From Acidovorax sp. Leaf191 (GTDB lineage: Bacteria; Pseudomonadota; Gammaproteobacteria; Burkholderiales; Burkholderiaceae_C), in NCBI RefSeq assembly GCF_001424425.1, contig NZ_LMPT01000002.1:1-64000 (forward strand): a DNA stretch of 64,000 bases, in the 5' to 3' direction. Shown here in pieces: positions 1 to 8,097 of the stretch. The translations under genes were made by a program, and so were the position numbers. The first letter of the stretch is position 1; the number at the start of each line of letters is the position of its first letter. The notes below the pieces were generated by a model that had not been told where the DNA came from, made no database searches, and saw nothing but the letters and a program-made list of their open reading frames with translations.

Positions 1-93
1 AGAAAGTTACCGCGCCGCCGGGCGCGCACCCCGGCTCCCGCCCTCAACACAGGCATGCTGCCGAATCAGCGAGCCCGCGAGCAGCACCCAGGT

Positions 94-206
94 TTCGACA
101 AGCTCAACCCGAACGGATGGGGTTACGGAAGGGCAAGGTTTCGACAAGCTCAACCCGAACGGACAGTGATGACGGACAACGGCTTCGACAAGCTCAGCCC
201 GAACGG
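94..206 (+). repeat. Cluster of three REP-like repeats
   Basis: Three direct copies of a 23-bp sequence begin at 94, 140 and 184. Each starts TTCGACAAGCTCA and ends CCCGAACGG, with one A/G difference in the middle. Further copies occur at 2983, 3027 and 3069, and inverted near 7504. They lie only in intergenic DNA of the fatty-acid locus. This is a common type of short dispersed proteobacterial intergenic repeat; its function is unknown. No gene is supported in bases 1-240. Confidence 0.85.
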
Positions 207-240
207 CCTGGGGTGCCAAAGGCCCAGGTTTCCCGCCACT

Positions 241-1017
241 TCAGACCGCACTGAAATCAGGCTTGCGCTTCTCCATAAACGCAGAAAACGCCTCCCGCGC
301 CGCCGGCTCACGCAGCATGCGCCCAAAGCTCTCACCTTCCTCCGCCATCACCTCCAACACCTTCGCCGTCTGCCCCCCCTTCATCAACCGCTTCGTCTCG
401 ATCAACGAAGACAACGGCTTGGCCGCCAGCTTGCGCGCCTGCGCCTGCGCCACCCCATTGCACTCGGTAGGTGGCACCACACGGTTCACCAGCCCCACCT
501 CGAGCGCCGCCTCGGCCATGAACGGCTCGCCCAGCAGCAGCGCTTCAGCCGCACGGTGATACCCCAGCATCTGCGGCACCAGCAGGCTCGATGCGGCCTC
601 GGGGCACAGGCCCAGGTTGACGAACGGCATGGAGAACGCCGCGTTGTCGCCCGCGTAGACCAGGTCGCAATGGAACAGCATCGTCGTGCCGATGCCCACG
701 GCCGGGCCGCAGACCGAGGCGATCACGGGCTTGGGAAAGGACGCGATGCCGCGCAGAAAACGGAACACGGGCGAGTCCTGCGTGGCCGGGGGCTGCTGCA
801 GAAAGTCGCCGATGTCGTTGCCCGCGCTGAAGATCGCCACGTCGCCCTGGAACACCACCACGCGCACGCTGGCGTCGGCCTGGGCGGCGTCCAGCGCGTC
901 CGCCATGGCGGCGTACATGTCGCGCGTGATGGAGTTCTTCTTGTCCACGCGGTTGAAAGTGATGGTGGTCACACCGGCTTCGGTGTGGGCGAGGATGTCG
1001 GGGGTCGCAGTGCTCAT
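241..1017 (-). CDS. Enoyl-CoA hydratase/isomerase family protein
   Basis: A 258-residue crotonase-fold protein, expected to act in the cytoplasm on enoyl-CoA intermediates of beta-oxidation. The oxyanion-hole segment FSAGND lies at about residues 63-68 and the second one, GPAVGIG, at 104-110. A glutamate follows in LGLCPEAASS (E140). The first catalytic glutamate of classical hydratases is not obvious, and the single-Glu pattern resembles delta3,delta2-enoyl-CoA isomerases (ECI2/PECI type), so isomerase activity is a real alternative. The ATG at 1017 (MSTATPD) is chosen because the frame upstream runs into the thioesterase gene and has no family similarity. It is the last gene of the minus-strand fatty-acid locus, 7 bp after the preceding stop. 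Confidence 0.88.
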   Translation of the reverse strand: MSTATPDILAHTEAGVTTITFNRVDKKNSITRDMYAAMADALDAAQADASVRVVVFQGDVAIFSAGNDIGDFLQQPPATQDSPVFRFLRGIASFPKPVIASVCGPAVGIGTTMLFHCDLVYAGDNAAFSMPFVNLGLCPEAASSLLVPQMLGYHRAAEALLLGEPFMAEAALEVGLVNRVVPPTECNGVAQAQARKLAAKPLSSLIETKRLMKGGQTAKVLEVMAEEGESFGRMLREPAAREAFSAFMEKRKPDFSAV

Positions 1018-1024
1018 GGTGCTC

Positions 1025-1951
1025 TTATTCCTTGTAGTAAACGATCTGGTGGCTGGTGGCCAGCATGGTGCCGGCCTCGTTCCACAGCTGCACGGTCTGG
1101 TCAAAGAAGCCGTTGCGAAACTCCTGCCCGCGCGCCTGGCCGAGCAAAAAGCCGGTGCCCGTGGCCTGCAGCTGTTCGGCCGTGGCATGGAAGTACACGG
1201 TGATGGACACGGTGCCCGCAGGCACCTGGCGCGCACGGCGCAGCCACACGCGGGGGAAGAACACATCGGCCAGTGCGGCCAGCGCGCAGAAGTCGAGGGC
1301 GCGCGGGGGTGCGTCGCGCATCCACAGCTGCGTCAGGCTGTGGTCGCCGCTGCCGTCCCAGGTGCGCGGGATGAAGCCGGTGATGGGGCGCATCTCATAC
1401 CGGTTGAGCCATTCCACAGCGCCCGGCGGCGCGACGATAGCCTGGTGGTCCGTGGGCCGGGGCACCTCGGGCATGGGCACATCGCCCACGCTCCAGGTCT
1501 CGCGGCGCACGGCCGTGACGGCGGTGGCCGTGGTGGTGACCACCGGGGCGCCATCGGCGTCGGGCTGCAGGATGGACAGCGTCCAGTGCTGCGTGGAGCG
1601 GTTGGTGCGCACCGGCACGGCCTGCACGGTGAACGCGCCGGCCGTCAGGGCGCCTGCGTAGTTCACGGTGAGCGACAGCGGATCACCCAGGCGCTGGGGG
1701 TGCTGCAGGATGGCCTGCAGCAGCGTGGCCGCCGTGATGCCGCCGAACGGGCCCACCATGTTCCAGTAGCCCGGGTGCGTGGTGCCTTCGTACTGGCCTG
1801 CAGCAATGGCCGCCGCGGCAGATTCGGATGCAGGTGCCGAAGAAGACGAAGACGAAGACGACACAGGCTCGGCCGACTGCGCATCGGCTGTGCGCCGCAG
1901 CTGCAGCGCCTCGTCCAGGGGGTGCGGTAGGGATGTGGTTGCGGAAGTCAT
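1025..1951 (-). CDS. Acyl-CoA thioesterase, double-hotdog (TesB-like) family
   Basis: A 308-residue protein with the layout of TesB/4HBT_3-type acyl-CoA thioesterases, which hydrolyse acyl-CoA to free acid and CoA. The N-terminal hotdog has HPGYWNMVGPFGGITAATLL near residues 58-77. The C-terminal half carries the conserved segment GTVSITVYFHATAEQL. A run of eight serines (residues 31-38) within an Ala/Ser-rich linker comes from a GAC/GAA-type trinucleotide tract near 1838-1863, which may vary in length. It is followed almost directly by the hydratase/isomerase gene (7 bp gap), so the two are probably cotranscribed. Substrate length is not predictable from sequence. Confidence 0.82.
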   Translation of the reverse strand: MTSATTSLPHPLDEALQLRRTADAQSAEPVSSSSSSSSAPASESAAAAIAAGQYEGTTHPGYWNMVGPFGGITAATLLQAILQHPQRLGDPLSLTVNYAGALTAGAFTVQAVPVRTNRSTQHWTLSILQPDADGAPVVTTTATAVTAVRRETWSVGDVPMPEVPRPTDHQAIVAPPGAVEWLNRYEMRPITGFIPRTWDGSGDHSLTQLWMRDAPPRALDFCALAALADVFFPRVWLRRARQVPAGTVSITVYFHATAEQLQATGTGFLLGQARGQEFRNGFFDQTVQLWNEAGTMLATSHQIVYYKE

Positions 1952-1978
1952 GCTGTGAGTGTGCCGCCAAATGAAGAC

Positions 1979-2908
1979 TCAGATCGTCGTGCCGGCGACT
2001 GCGCCCGCCGCTGCTGCCACCGGCCCATCGCCGGAAGGCCGGCCCGCCGCAGTGCCCAGCGCCATGAAAGCAGCGGCAGCGCGCGGCCACAGGCTCTGGC
2101 GGAACTGGTCGCGGAAGAACCCGAAGTGCCCGATGCGCCGCACCTGCACGTCGGCGGGCGTGATGCTCTCCACGCGGCGCTCGGTGTTGGCGTACAGGTT
2201 GACGAGGTTGTGCGTGCCGCGCAGGGTCATCAGCTCGTCATCGGCCATCGACAGGGCCAGCACCGGAAAGCGCACTGCGCCATAGCTTTGCGCCACCGCG
2301 GGCCCTTCGGCGCCCACGCTGTAGTCCGGGTGCAGGCACCAGCGCCGCCACTGCAGGATCACACCCGCCGGCAGGTCGCCCACCTTCTTGAGCGTGCGCC
2401 CCGGAAAGTACCCGCACAGCCGCGTGGCCAGGGGCACCAGCACCCACCAGAAATACGGAACGATGCGCTTGAGCTGCGGTGCGTTGTCGCGCCAGTAGCC
2501 GCTGCCCGCAGCCACGCTGAGCAGGCCCGCCACCTGCTCGGGCTTCTGGAGCAGCCCCGGCAGCTGCGCGCCCAGGCTGTGGCCCAGCAGGTACAGCGGC
2601 TGCGCGGGCAGCGCGGCCTTGGCGGCGGAGATCACTGCCTCGTAGTCCTGCGCCCAGTCGAACAGGTCGGCCTTCACATCGCGCATGGCGCCCTGCAGCG
2701 AATCGCCATGCCCCCGGTAGTCGAACGTGGTGACCCGAAACCCCTGCTGCGACAACCACAGCGCAAAGCCTTCATAGAACGACTGCCGCACCCCCATCGC
2801 CCCACCGATGACCACGCTGGCGCGCGGCGGTGCGCCCTCGGGTTCATAGACGCGCAGTGCCAGCGACACGGCACCGTGGTGGACCTGCAAAGTTTGCTTG
2901 TTGATCAT
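1979..2908 (-). CDS. Alpha/beta hydrolase (COG4757-like)
   Basis: A 309-residue predicted serine hydrolase. The nucleophile elbow GHSLG is at residues 109-113 (Ser111), preceded by the beta-strand motif FDYRGHGDS (62-70). A late histidine in RRIGHFGFFRD is the candidate catalytic base. The ATG at 2908 has a strong AAGGAG ribosome site a few bases upstream, which fixes the start. The Ala/Gly-rich last 25 residues look disordered. Its place between fadA and a thioesterase suggests an esterase or lipase role in lipid catabolism, but that rests on neighbourhood only. The REP-filled gap upstream suggests it may have its own promoter. Confidence 0.8.
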   Translation of the reverse strand: MINKQTLQVHHGAVSLALRVYEPEGAPPRASVVIGGAMGVRQSFYEGFALWLSQQGFRVTTFDYRGHGDSLQGAMRDVKADLFDWAQDYEAVISAAKAALPAQPLYLLGHSLGAQLPGLLQKPEQVAGLLSVAAGSGYWRDNAPQLKRIVPYFWWVLVPLATRLCGYFPGRTLKKVGDLPAGVILQWRRWCLHPDYSVGAEGPAVAQSYGAVRFPVLALSMADDELMTLRGTHNLVNLYANTERRVESITPADVQVRRIGHFGFFRDQFRQSLWPRAAAAFMALGTAAGRPSGDGPVAAAAGAVAGTTI

Positions 2909-2982
2909 GTCTGTCTCCTTGTTTCGAAACCGATCTGCGCCGGCTTGAAGAAAAGAAAACTATCGCTGAGCTGGGCCCTGGC

Positions 2983-3091
2983 TTCGACAGGCTCGGCCCG
3001 AACGGGTGGGGATCCGGTGCCCAGGCTTCGACAAGCTCAGCCCGAACGGGTGGGACTCGTGGACTGGCTTCGACAGGCTCAGCCCGAACGG
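2983..3091 (+). repeat. Second cluster of three REP-like repeats
   Basis: Copies begin at 2983, 3027 and 3069. All keep the TTCGACA start and the CCCGAACGG end of the 94-206 cluster, with A/G and G/A differences in the centre. Spacing between copies is 42-44 bp, close to the 44-46 bp spacing of the first cluster. Confidence 0.85.
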
Positions 3092-3120
3092 GCGGGGGCA
3101 GGGGAGGGTCGGGGTCTCGG

Positions 3121-3165
3121 GTCGGGTCGGGTCGGGTCGGGTCGGGTCGGGTCGGGTCGGGTCGG
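3121..3165 (+). repeat. Pentanucleotide tandem array (GTCGG)9
   Basis: Nine perfect consecutive copies of GTCGG. The array lies between REP copies and the alpha/beta hydrolase, outside any supported gene. Perfect 5-mer arrays are candidates for slipped-strand length variation. Confidence 0.95.
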
Positions 3166-3270
3166 GATGAGACATCAGAATCCTCTCCTGCCCGGTTCCC
3201 TTGCTTTCACACCCCGCCCTCCAGGGCGTAGCGAGCGGGATCAGCTGCTAGGCGGACGGAGCACAGGAAC

Positions 3271-3301
3271 CGGAACGTACTTGAAGTACGTGAGGATTCC
3301 G
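3271..3301. repeat. Nested palindrome upstream of the hydrolase gene
   Basis: The outer arms are CGGAA and TTCCG. The inner arms CGTACT and AGTACG enclose TGA, so the segment can form a short cruciform or hairpin. It has no T-run on the plus strand, so it is not a clear terminator. It looks like another small dispersed palindrome, but only one copy was noticed here. Confidence 0.5.
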
Positions 3302-3345
3302 AGCACCGCCCAACGACGCAGATGACCCGCGCAGTAGCCTACCCC

Positions 3346-4545
3346 CTACAACGCCTCGATGATGCCGGCGGCGCCTTGTCCTGTCCCTACGCACATGGTG
3401 ACCATGCCGTACTTCAGCTTGTGCCTGCGCAGCGCATGCACCACCGTCGCCGCGCGGATCGCGCCCGTGGCGCCCAGAGGGTGGCCCAGCGCAATCGCGC
3501 CGCCCATCGGGTTCACGCGGCTCGGGTCCAGCCCCAGCGTGTTGATCACAGCGAGCGACTGCGCCGCAAAGGCTTCGTTCAGCTCGAACCAGCCGATGTC
3601 TTCATGCTTCAAGCCCGCATACCGCAGGGCCGCAGGAATCGCCTCGATGGGGCCGATGCCCATGATTTCGGGCGGCACGCCGCGGGCGGCGTAGCTCACG
3701 AAGCGGGCCAGGGGCGTGAGGCCGAATTGCTTGACCGCCTTTTCGCTGGCCACGATGAGCGCACCGGCGCCGTCGCTGGTTTGCGAGCTGTTGCCTGCGG
3801 TGACGCTGCCGCGTGCGGCGAACACGGGCCTGAGCTTGGCCAGTCCTTCGAGGGAGGTGTCGGGGCGCGGGCCTTCGTCCAGGCTCACGGTGCGGCGCTT
3901 TTCCACCACTTCGCCAGTGGCCAGGTTGGGCGAACGCTCCACGACCTCGAAGGGCGTGATTTCGTCGGTGAACTCACCGGCCTTTTGCGCCTTGATGGCG
4001 CGCAGGTGCGATTCGAGCGCGAAGGCGTCCTGCGCTTCGCGGCTGATCTTCCACTGCTGCGCGACCTTCTCGGCCGTGAGGCCCATGCCGTAGGCGATGC
4101 CCACGTTCTCGTCGCGCGCAAAGATCTCGGCGTTGAACGATGGCTTGTTGCCGCCCATGGGCACGAGACTCATGGACTCGGCGCCGCCGGCGATCAGCAC
4201 GTCGGCCTCGCCCACGCGGATGCGGTCGGCAGCCATCTGCAGCGCGGTGATGCCCGATGCGCAAAAGCGGTTCACGGTCACGCCGCCCACGGGGTGGTCG
4301 AACGCCAGGCCCACGGCGATGCGGGCCATGTTCATGCCCTGCTCGCCTTCGGGGAACGAGCAGCCGATGATGGCGTCCTCGATCGCCTTGGGGTCCAGCG
4401 TGGGGACCTGGGTCATCGCGCTCTTGATGGCGGCGACCAGCAGGTCATCGGGGCGGGTGTTCTTGAAATAGCCGCGGCCCGAGCGCCCGATGGGGGTGCG
4501 CGTGGCAGCGACGATGTAGGCGTCCTGGACTTGTTTTTGAGCCAT
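3346..4545 (-). CDS. fadA: Acetyl-CoA C-acyltransferase (3-ketoacyl-CoA thiolase)
   Basis: A 399-residue thiolase catalysing thiolytic cleavage of 3-ketoacyl-CoA, the last step of a beta-oxidation turn. The acyl-carrying cysteine is Cys95 in NRFCASG. The histidine of GHPLGATG (about His355) and the second cysteine of MCVGTGQG (about Cys385) complete the triad. Length is typical of the family. The ATG at 4545 has AAGGAG nine bases upstream. It lies 15 bp after the hotdog thioesterase and in the same direction as the FadN-like gene, the arrangement of the Bacillus fadN-fadA-fadE operon with one thioesterase inserted. A biosynthetic acetoacetyl-CoA thiolase role is less likely in this context. 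Confidence 0.93.
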   Translation of the reverse strand: MAQKQVQDAYIVAATRTPIGRSGRGYFKNTRPDDLLVAAIKSAMTQVPTLDPKAIEDAIIGCSFPEGEQGMNMARIAVGLAFDHPVGGVTVNRFCASGITALQMAADRIRVGEADVLIAGGAESMSLVPMGGNKPSFNAEIFARDENVGIAYGMGLTAEKVAQQWKISREAQDAFALESHLRAIKAQKAGEFTDEITPFEVVERSPNLATGEVVEKRRTVSLDEGPRPDTSLEGLAKLRPVFAARGSVTAGNSSQTSDGAGALIVASEKAVKQFGLTPLARFVSYAARGVPPEIMGIGPIEAIPAALRYAGLKHEDIGWFELNEAFAAQSLAVINTLGLDPSRVNPMGGAIALGHPLGATGAIRAATVVHALRRHKLKYGMVTMCVGTGQGAAGIIEAL

Positions 4546-4560
4546 GGTGTTGAAACTCCT

Positions 4561-5070
4561 TCAATGCTTGGCGGGGCGGCTGGAAGGAATCCAGGCCCAC
4601 GTAAATACACATTCGACCGGCTCCACGCCGGCGTCGTCGGTCACGGTGACCGCGACCTGCACCTCGCCCTTGTCGCTGGCCTGCATGGCGGCGCGCTGCT
4701 CGGCGGTCAGCGTGGCCACGGCTTTGAGGCCGCCCGTGGCGCGCTTCTTGAACGCCATGGACAGCTCCTTGGCCAGCGGGATGCAGTCGTCGCGCACGTT
4801 CATGCCGACCACCATGCCCGTGGCCGTCTCGGCCAGCAGGTTCATGGCCGAGGCGTGCACGCCGCCGATGTGGTTCTGCACGCGGTGCTCATTGGGCAGG
4901 CGCACTTCCACACGCTCGGGCGTGAGCGACACGAACTTCACCCCGGCCGTGCCGGTGAAGGGCACGGCCCGGCGCAGGATGATGTTCTGCACGAAGCCGC
5001 GCATGAAGGCGGGTGCCTCGTCCAGGCGCATCAGCGAGCGCTGGAGTTTGTTGGGGGCGTGGTCCGTCAT
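4561..5070 (-). CDS. Hotdog-fold thioesterase (DUF4442/PaaI-like)
   Basis: A 169-residue single-hotdog protein. The segment NEHRVQNHIGGVHASAMNLLAETATG matches the helix-entry region of DUF4442 and PaaI-type thioesterases, where the H-x-G-G-V-H stretch forms part of the acyl-CoA site. The ATG at 5070 follows the FadN-like stop codon by 11 bp, and fadA starts 15 bp after this gene ends, so it sits inside a tight three-gene unit. A role in releasing free CoA from stalled acyl-CoA is plausible by context; substrate is unknown. Confidence 0.8.
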   Translation of the reverse strand: MTDHAPNKLQRSLMRLDEAPAFMRGFVQNIILRRAVPFTGTAGVKFVSLTPERVEVRLPNEHRVQNHIGGVHASAMNLLAETATGMVVGMNVRDDCIPLAKELSMAFKKRATGGLKAVATLTAEQRAAMQASDKGEVQVAVTVTDDAGVEPVECVFTWAWIPSSRPAKH

Positions 5071-5081
5071 GGTGATGGCGG

Positions 5082-7484
5082 TCAATTGCGAACAGGCTTG
5101 CCTGTCGAGAGCATGCCCAGGATGCGCTCGTGCGTCTTGGGCTGGGCGATCAGGTGGCAGAACGCCTTGCGCTCCAGCGTGAGCAAGTATTCCTCGCTCA
5201 CCAGGGCACCGGCATCCACGTCGCCGCCACAGACCACCTCGGCGATCATGGTGCTGACCTTGAAGTCGTAGGCGCTGATGAAGCCGCCGTCGCGCATGTT
5301 CACGAGCTGCGCCTTGATGGTGGCCAGGCCGCTGCGGCCCGCCACGGGGAACAGGCGCTTGTGCGGGGCGCGCCAGCCGCTGGCGGCCATGGACTTGGCT
5401 TCGTTGACGGCCACGAACAGCAGTTCGTCCTTGTGCGGGACGATGATGTCGGACTCCAGCAGGTAGCCGAGCTTGCGCGATTCGAGCGCGCTGGTGCCCA
5501 CCTTGGCCATCGCGGCGGCGGTGAAGCCTTCGGTCAGGAAGGGCAGGATGTCCTTGCCGGTAGAGGCCGCCATGTTCTCGGCGGCGCGGCGCGCGATGTA
5601 GGTCAGGCCGCCCGCGCCGGGCACCAGGCCCACGCCGACTTCCACCAGGCCGATATAGCTTTCCATGTGGGCCACGCGCTTGGCGGAGTACACGGCCAGC
5701 TCGCAGCCGCCACCCAGCGCCATGCCGTGGATGGCAGCGACGACGGGCACCTGCGCGTAGCGGATGCGCAGCATCAGGTTCTGCAGTTCCTGCTCGATGC
5801 TTTCGACCGCATCGGCACCGCCGACCATGAAGGCGGGCATGGTGGCTTCCAGGTCGGCACCCACGCTGAACGGAGCGTCGCCCGACCAGATGACCATGCC
5901 CTGGTATTCGGACTCGGCCAGCTCCACGGCTTCGGTCAGGGCTTCCATCACTTCGGGGCTGATGGCGTGCATCTTGTTCTTGATGCTGGCGATCAGTATC
6001 TGGCCGTCGAGCGTCCAGGTGCGCAGGGCTTTCGATTCGGCAATGGTCGTGCCGGCGGTGCGCCAGTCGGGCAGGTTGGTCTCGCCCAGCAGCGTCTCGG
6101 GGAAGATCTGGCGCTCGTACACGGGCAGCTGGCGGCGGGGCACGAACTTGCCTTGCGATGCGCTCCACGAGCCTTGCGCGGTGTGCACGCCACCGGCTTC
6201 GGCCACGGGGCCCTTGAAGACCCACTCGGGCAGCGGCGCCTTGCTCAATGCCTTGCCGGCGTCGATGTCTTCCTGGATCATCTTCGCCACCTCGAGCCAG
6301 CCGGCCTCTTGCCAGAGCTCGAAGGGGCCCTGCTTCATGCCGAAGCCCCAGCGCATGGCCTGGTCCACGTCGCGTGCGTTGTCGGCGATGGTGCCCAGGT
6401 GCACGGCGGCGTAGTGAAAGCCGTTGCGCAGGATGGCCCACAGGAACTGGCCGGGTGCGCCTTCGGCGTTGCGCAAGAGCTTCAGGCGCTCGGCCGCCGG
6501 CTTCTTGAGCATGCGGCTGTACACCTCGTCGGCCTTCTGGCCGCCGGGCACGTACTCTTCGGCTTCCAGATCGAAGCGCATCACGTCGCGGCCGACCTTC
6601 TTGTAGAAACCGGCCTTGGCCTTCTGGCCGAGGTGGCCCAGTTCCATCAGCTTCTTGAGCACGGCGGGCGTGCCAAAGCTTTCGTAGAACGGATCGGTCT
6701 CGATGCTCAGGTTGTCCTGCAGCGTCTTGATGACGTGGGCCATGGTATCGAGGCCCACCACGTCGGCGGTGCGGAAGGTGCCGCTCGATGCGCGGCCGAG
6801 CTTCTTGCCCGTGAGGTCGTCCACCACGTCGAAAGTCAGGCCGAAGTTCTCGACCTCTTTCATGGTGGCCAGCATGCCGGCGATGCCCACGCGGTTGGCC
6901 ACGAAGTTGGGGGTGTCGTGCGCGCGCACCACGCCCTTGCCCAGGCCGCTGGTGACGAAGGCTTCGAGCTGGTCGAGGACTTCGGGCTGGGTGGTGGGGG
7001 TGTTGATCAGCTCCACCAGCGTCATGTAGCGCGGGGGGTTGAAGAAGTGGATGCCGCAAAAGCGCGGCTTGATGCTCTCGGGCAGCACTTCAGACAGCTT
7101 GGTGATCGACAGGCCCGAGGTGTTGGACGCCAGGATGGCGTGCTTGGCCACGTGGGGTGCGATCTTCGTGTACAGGTCGAGCTTCCAGTCCATGCGCTCG
7201 GCAATCGCCTCGATCACGAGGTCGCATTCCTTGAGCAGGTGCAGGTGCTCTTCGTAGTTGGCCTGCTGGATCAGCGCCGCGTCGTCGGCCACGCCCAGGG
7301 GCGATGGCTTGAGCTTCTTGAGGCCTTCGACGGCCTTGGTGACGATGCCGTTCTTCGGGCCTTCCTTGGCGGGCAGGTCGAACAGCACCACCGGCACCTT
7401 AACGTTGACCAGGTGCGCAGCGATCTGCGCGCCCATCACGCCTGCGCCGAGCACGGCGACTTTTTTCACTTGGAATCTGGACAT
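5082..7484 (-). CDS. fadN: 3-hydroxyacyl-CoA dehydrogenase/enoyl-CoA hydratase, FadN-type
   Basis: An 800-residue bifunctional beta-oxidation enzyme. The NAD-binding motif GAGVMG lies at residues 13-18, with HFFNPPRYM and the 3-hydroxyacyl-CoA dehydrogenase fold behind it. The crotonase domain is C-terminal, with the oxyanion segment ALGGGCELA near residue 590. This order (dehydrogenase first, hydratase second) is that of Bacillus FadN and the reverse of E. coli FadB. The start is uncertain: ATG at 7484 (MSRFQVKK) fits the Rossmann fold closely, and an in-frame ATG at 7496 adds four residues. Neither has a clear ribosome site. A REP-like repeat abuts the 5' end, at 7504. Confidence 0.92.
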   Translation of the reverse strand: MSRFQVKKVAVLGAGVMGAQIAAHLVNVKVPVVLFDLPAKEGPKNGIVTKAVEGLKKLKPSPLGVADDAALIQQANYEEHLHLLKECDLVIEAIAERMDWKLDLYTKIAPHVAKHAILASNTSGLSITKLSEVLPESIKPRFCGIHFFNPPRYMTLVELINTPTTQPEVLDQLEAFVTSGLGKGVVRAHDTPNFVANRVGIAGMLATMKEVENFGLTFDVVDDLTGKKLGRASSGTFRTADVVGLDTMAHVIKTLQDNLSIETDPFYESFGTPAVLKKLMELGHLGQKAKAGFYKKVGRDVMRFDLEAEEYVPGGQKADEVYSRMLKKPAAERLKLLRNAEGAPGQFLWAILRNGFHYAAVHLGTIADNARDVDQAMRWGFGMKQGPFELWQEAGWLEVAKMIQEDIDAGKALSKAPLPEWVFKGPVAEAGGVHTAQGSWSASQGKFVPRRQLPVYERQIFPETLLGETNLPDWRTAGTTIAESKALRTWTLDGQILIASIKNKMHAISPEVMEALTEAVELAESEYQGMVIWSGDAPFSVGADLEATMPAFMVGGADAVESIEQELQNLMLRIRYAQVPVVAAIHGMALGGGCELAVYSAKRVAHMESYIGLVEVGVGLVPGAGGLTYIARRAAENMAASTGKDILPFLTEGFTAAAMAKVGTSALESRKLGYLLESDIIVPHKDELLFVAVNEAKSMAASGWRAPHKRLFPVAGRSGLATIKAQLVNMRDGGFISAYDFKVSTMIAEVVCGGDVDAGALVSEEYLLTLERKAFCHLIAQPKTHERILGMLSTGKPVRN

Positions 7485-7503
7485 GGTTTGTGTCATTTCA
7501 AAA

Positions 7504-7579
7504 CCGTTCGGGCTGAGCCTGTCGACGCCTTGGCGGGGAGGTGGCCACCAGGCCCTGGGGCCAAGCTCAGGGCGAACGG
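7504..7579 (-). repeat. Inverted REP-like copy plus a degenerate partner
   Basis: A copy of the 23-bp repeat in inverted orientation begins near 7504. A partial direct-orientation copy with a variant core (AAGCTCAGGGCGAACGG) follows at about 7563-7579. Together they form a convergent pair between the DUF2147 gene and the FadN-like gene, eight bases from the longer possible start of the latter. Confidence 0.75.
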
Positions 7580-7600
7580 AGTGTTGATAGGGGTTGGCGC

Positions 7601-8038
7601 TTACTGGACCCGGATCCAGGTCTGCGAGCGGCCGAAGGGGCCGATGGAGCCGCGCACTTCGAGCTTCTTGCCGCCCTCGATGGGCGTCATGCGCAGGGTG
7701 TAGTTGCGGCCGTTCTCGGGGTCGAGGATCTTGCCGCCCTCCCACACTTCCTTACCGTCGGCCTTCTTGGCGCCGCGGATGATCTCGAGCCCCAGGATGG
7801 GCTTGCCCTTGCGGTCGTCCGAGCATTCGTCGCAGACGTCGTCAGGCTTGGCGTCCTTGGTGAGGCGCTTTTCCAGCGCCCCGTTCAGCACGCCGCCGCC
7901 GATGTCGCGGATGCGGATCTCGGCCTTGGCTTCACCGGTCTTGTCGTCGATGTTGCGCCACAGGCCTTCGGGCGTCATCTGCGCCCAGGCCGGCAAGGCA
8001 CCCGCTACCAAAACAATAGCTGCTACCGCTTTATACAT
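7601..8038 (-). CDS. Exported DUF2147-like protein
   Basis: A 145-residue protein with a signal peptide (MYKAVAAIVLVAGALPAWA, cleavage after AWA), so it is expected in the periplasm. The mature part has the small beta-barrel-like pattern of DUF2147: GLWRNIDDKTGEAKAEIRI at the start and a closing WIRVQ. A Cys-x-x-Cys pair lies in DVCDECSDD. Function is unknown. Its first codons overlap a dispersed palindromic repeat (8011-8045), so the start codon and the hydrophobic core are partly repeat-derived. It lies between the acyl-CoA dehydrogenase and FadN-like genes on the same strand, but no link to fatty-acid metabolism is visible in the protein. Confidence 0.8.
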   Translation of the reverse strand: MYKAVAAIVLVAGALPAWAQMTPEGLWRNIDDKTGEAKAEIRIRDIGGGVLNGALEKRLTKDAKPDDVCDECSDDRKGKPILGLEIIRGAKKADGKEVWEGGKILDPENGRNYTLRMTPIEGGKKLEVRGSIGPFGRSQTWIRVQ

Positions 8039-8045
8039 AAGCGCT
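8011..8045 (-). repeat. Dispersed palindromic element overlapping a gene start
   Basis: This is a copy of the element also seen at 54606-54656 and 56990-57037. Shared pieces are AATAGCTGCTACCGCTT and AAGCGCT. Here the loop reads TATACAT instead of GATGGAC, and this change creates the ATG of the DUF2147 gene on the minus strand. Confidence 0.75.
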
Positions 8046-8097
8046 CCGTGGCAAAAAGGCTGAAGATCCGCAGGGAACGGTGTGGTGACTGGGGAGA

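Larger units (their letters stand above)
2909..3345. other. 437-bp intergenic region rich in repeats
   Basis: No gene is supported here. It holds three REP-like copies, a pentanucleotide tandem array and a nested palindrome near 3271-3301, each listed separately. It separates the fadA gene from the alpha/beta hydrolase gene on the minus strand and so should contain the hydrolase promoter, which I could not locate. Confidence 0.75.

Noticed and set aside
2960-3175. Open frame across the REP cluster and the GTCGG array
   Set aside because: Its translation is only repeat units (DPTRP and FGLSLSKP); there is no ribosome site or non-repeat sequence.
5130-7703. A very long plus-strand open frame opposite the FadN-like gene
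   Set aside because: It is the antisense shadow of a well-recognised coding gene in GC-rich DNA; its translation is His/Ala/Gly-rich and has no domain.
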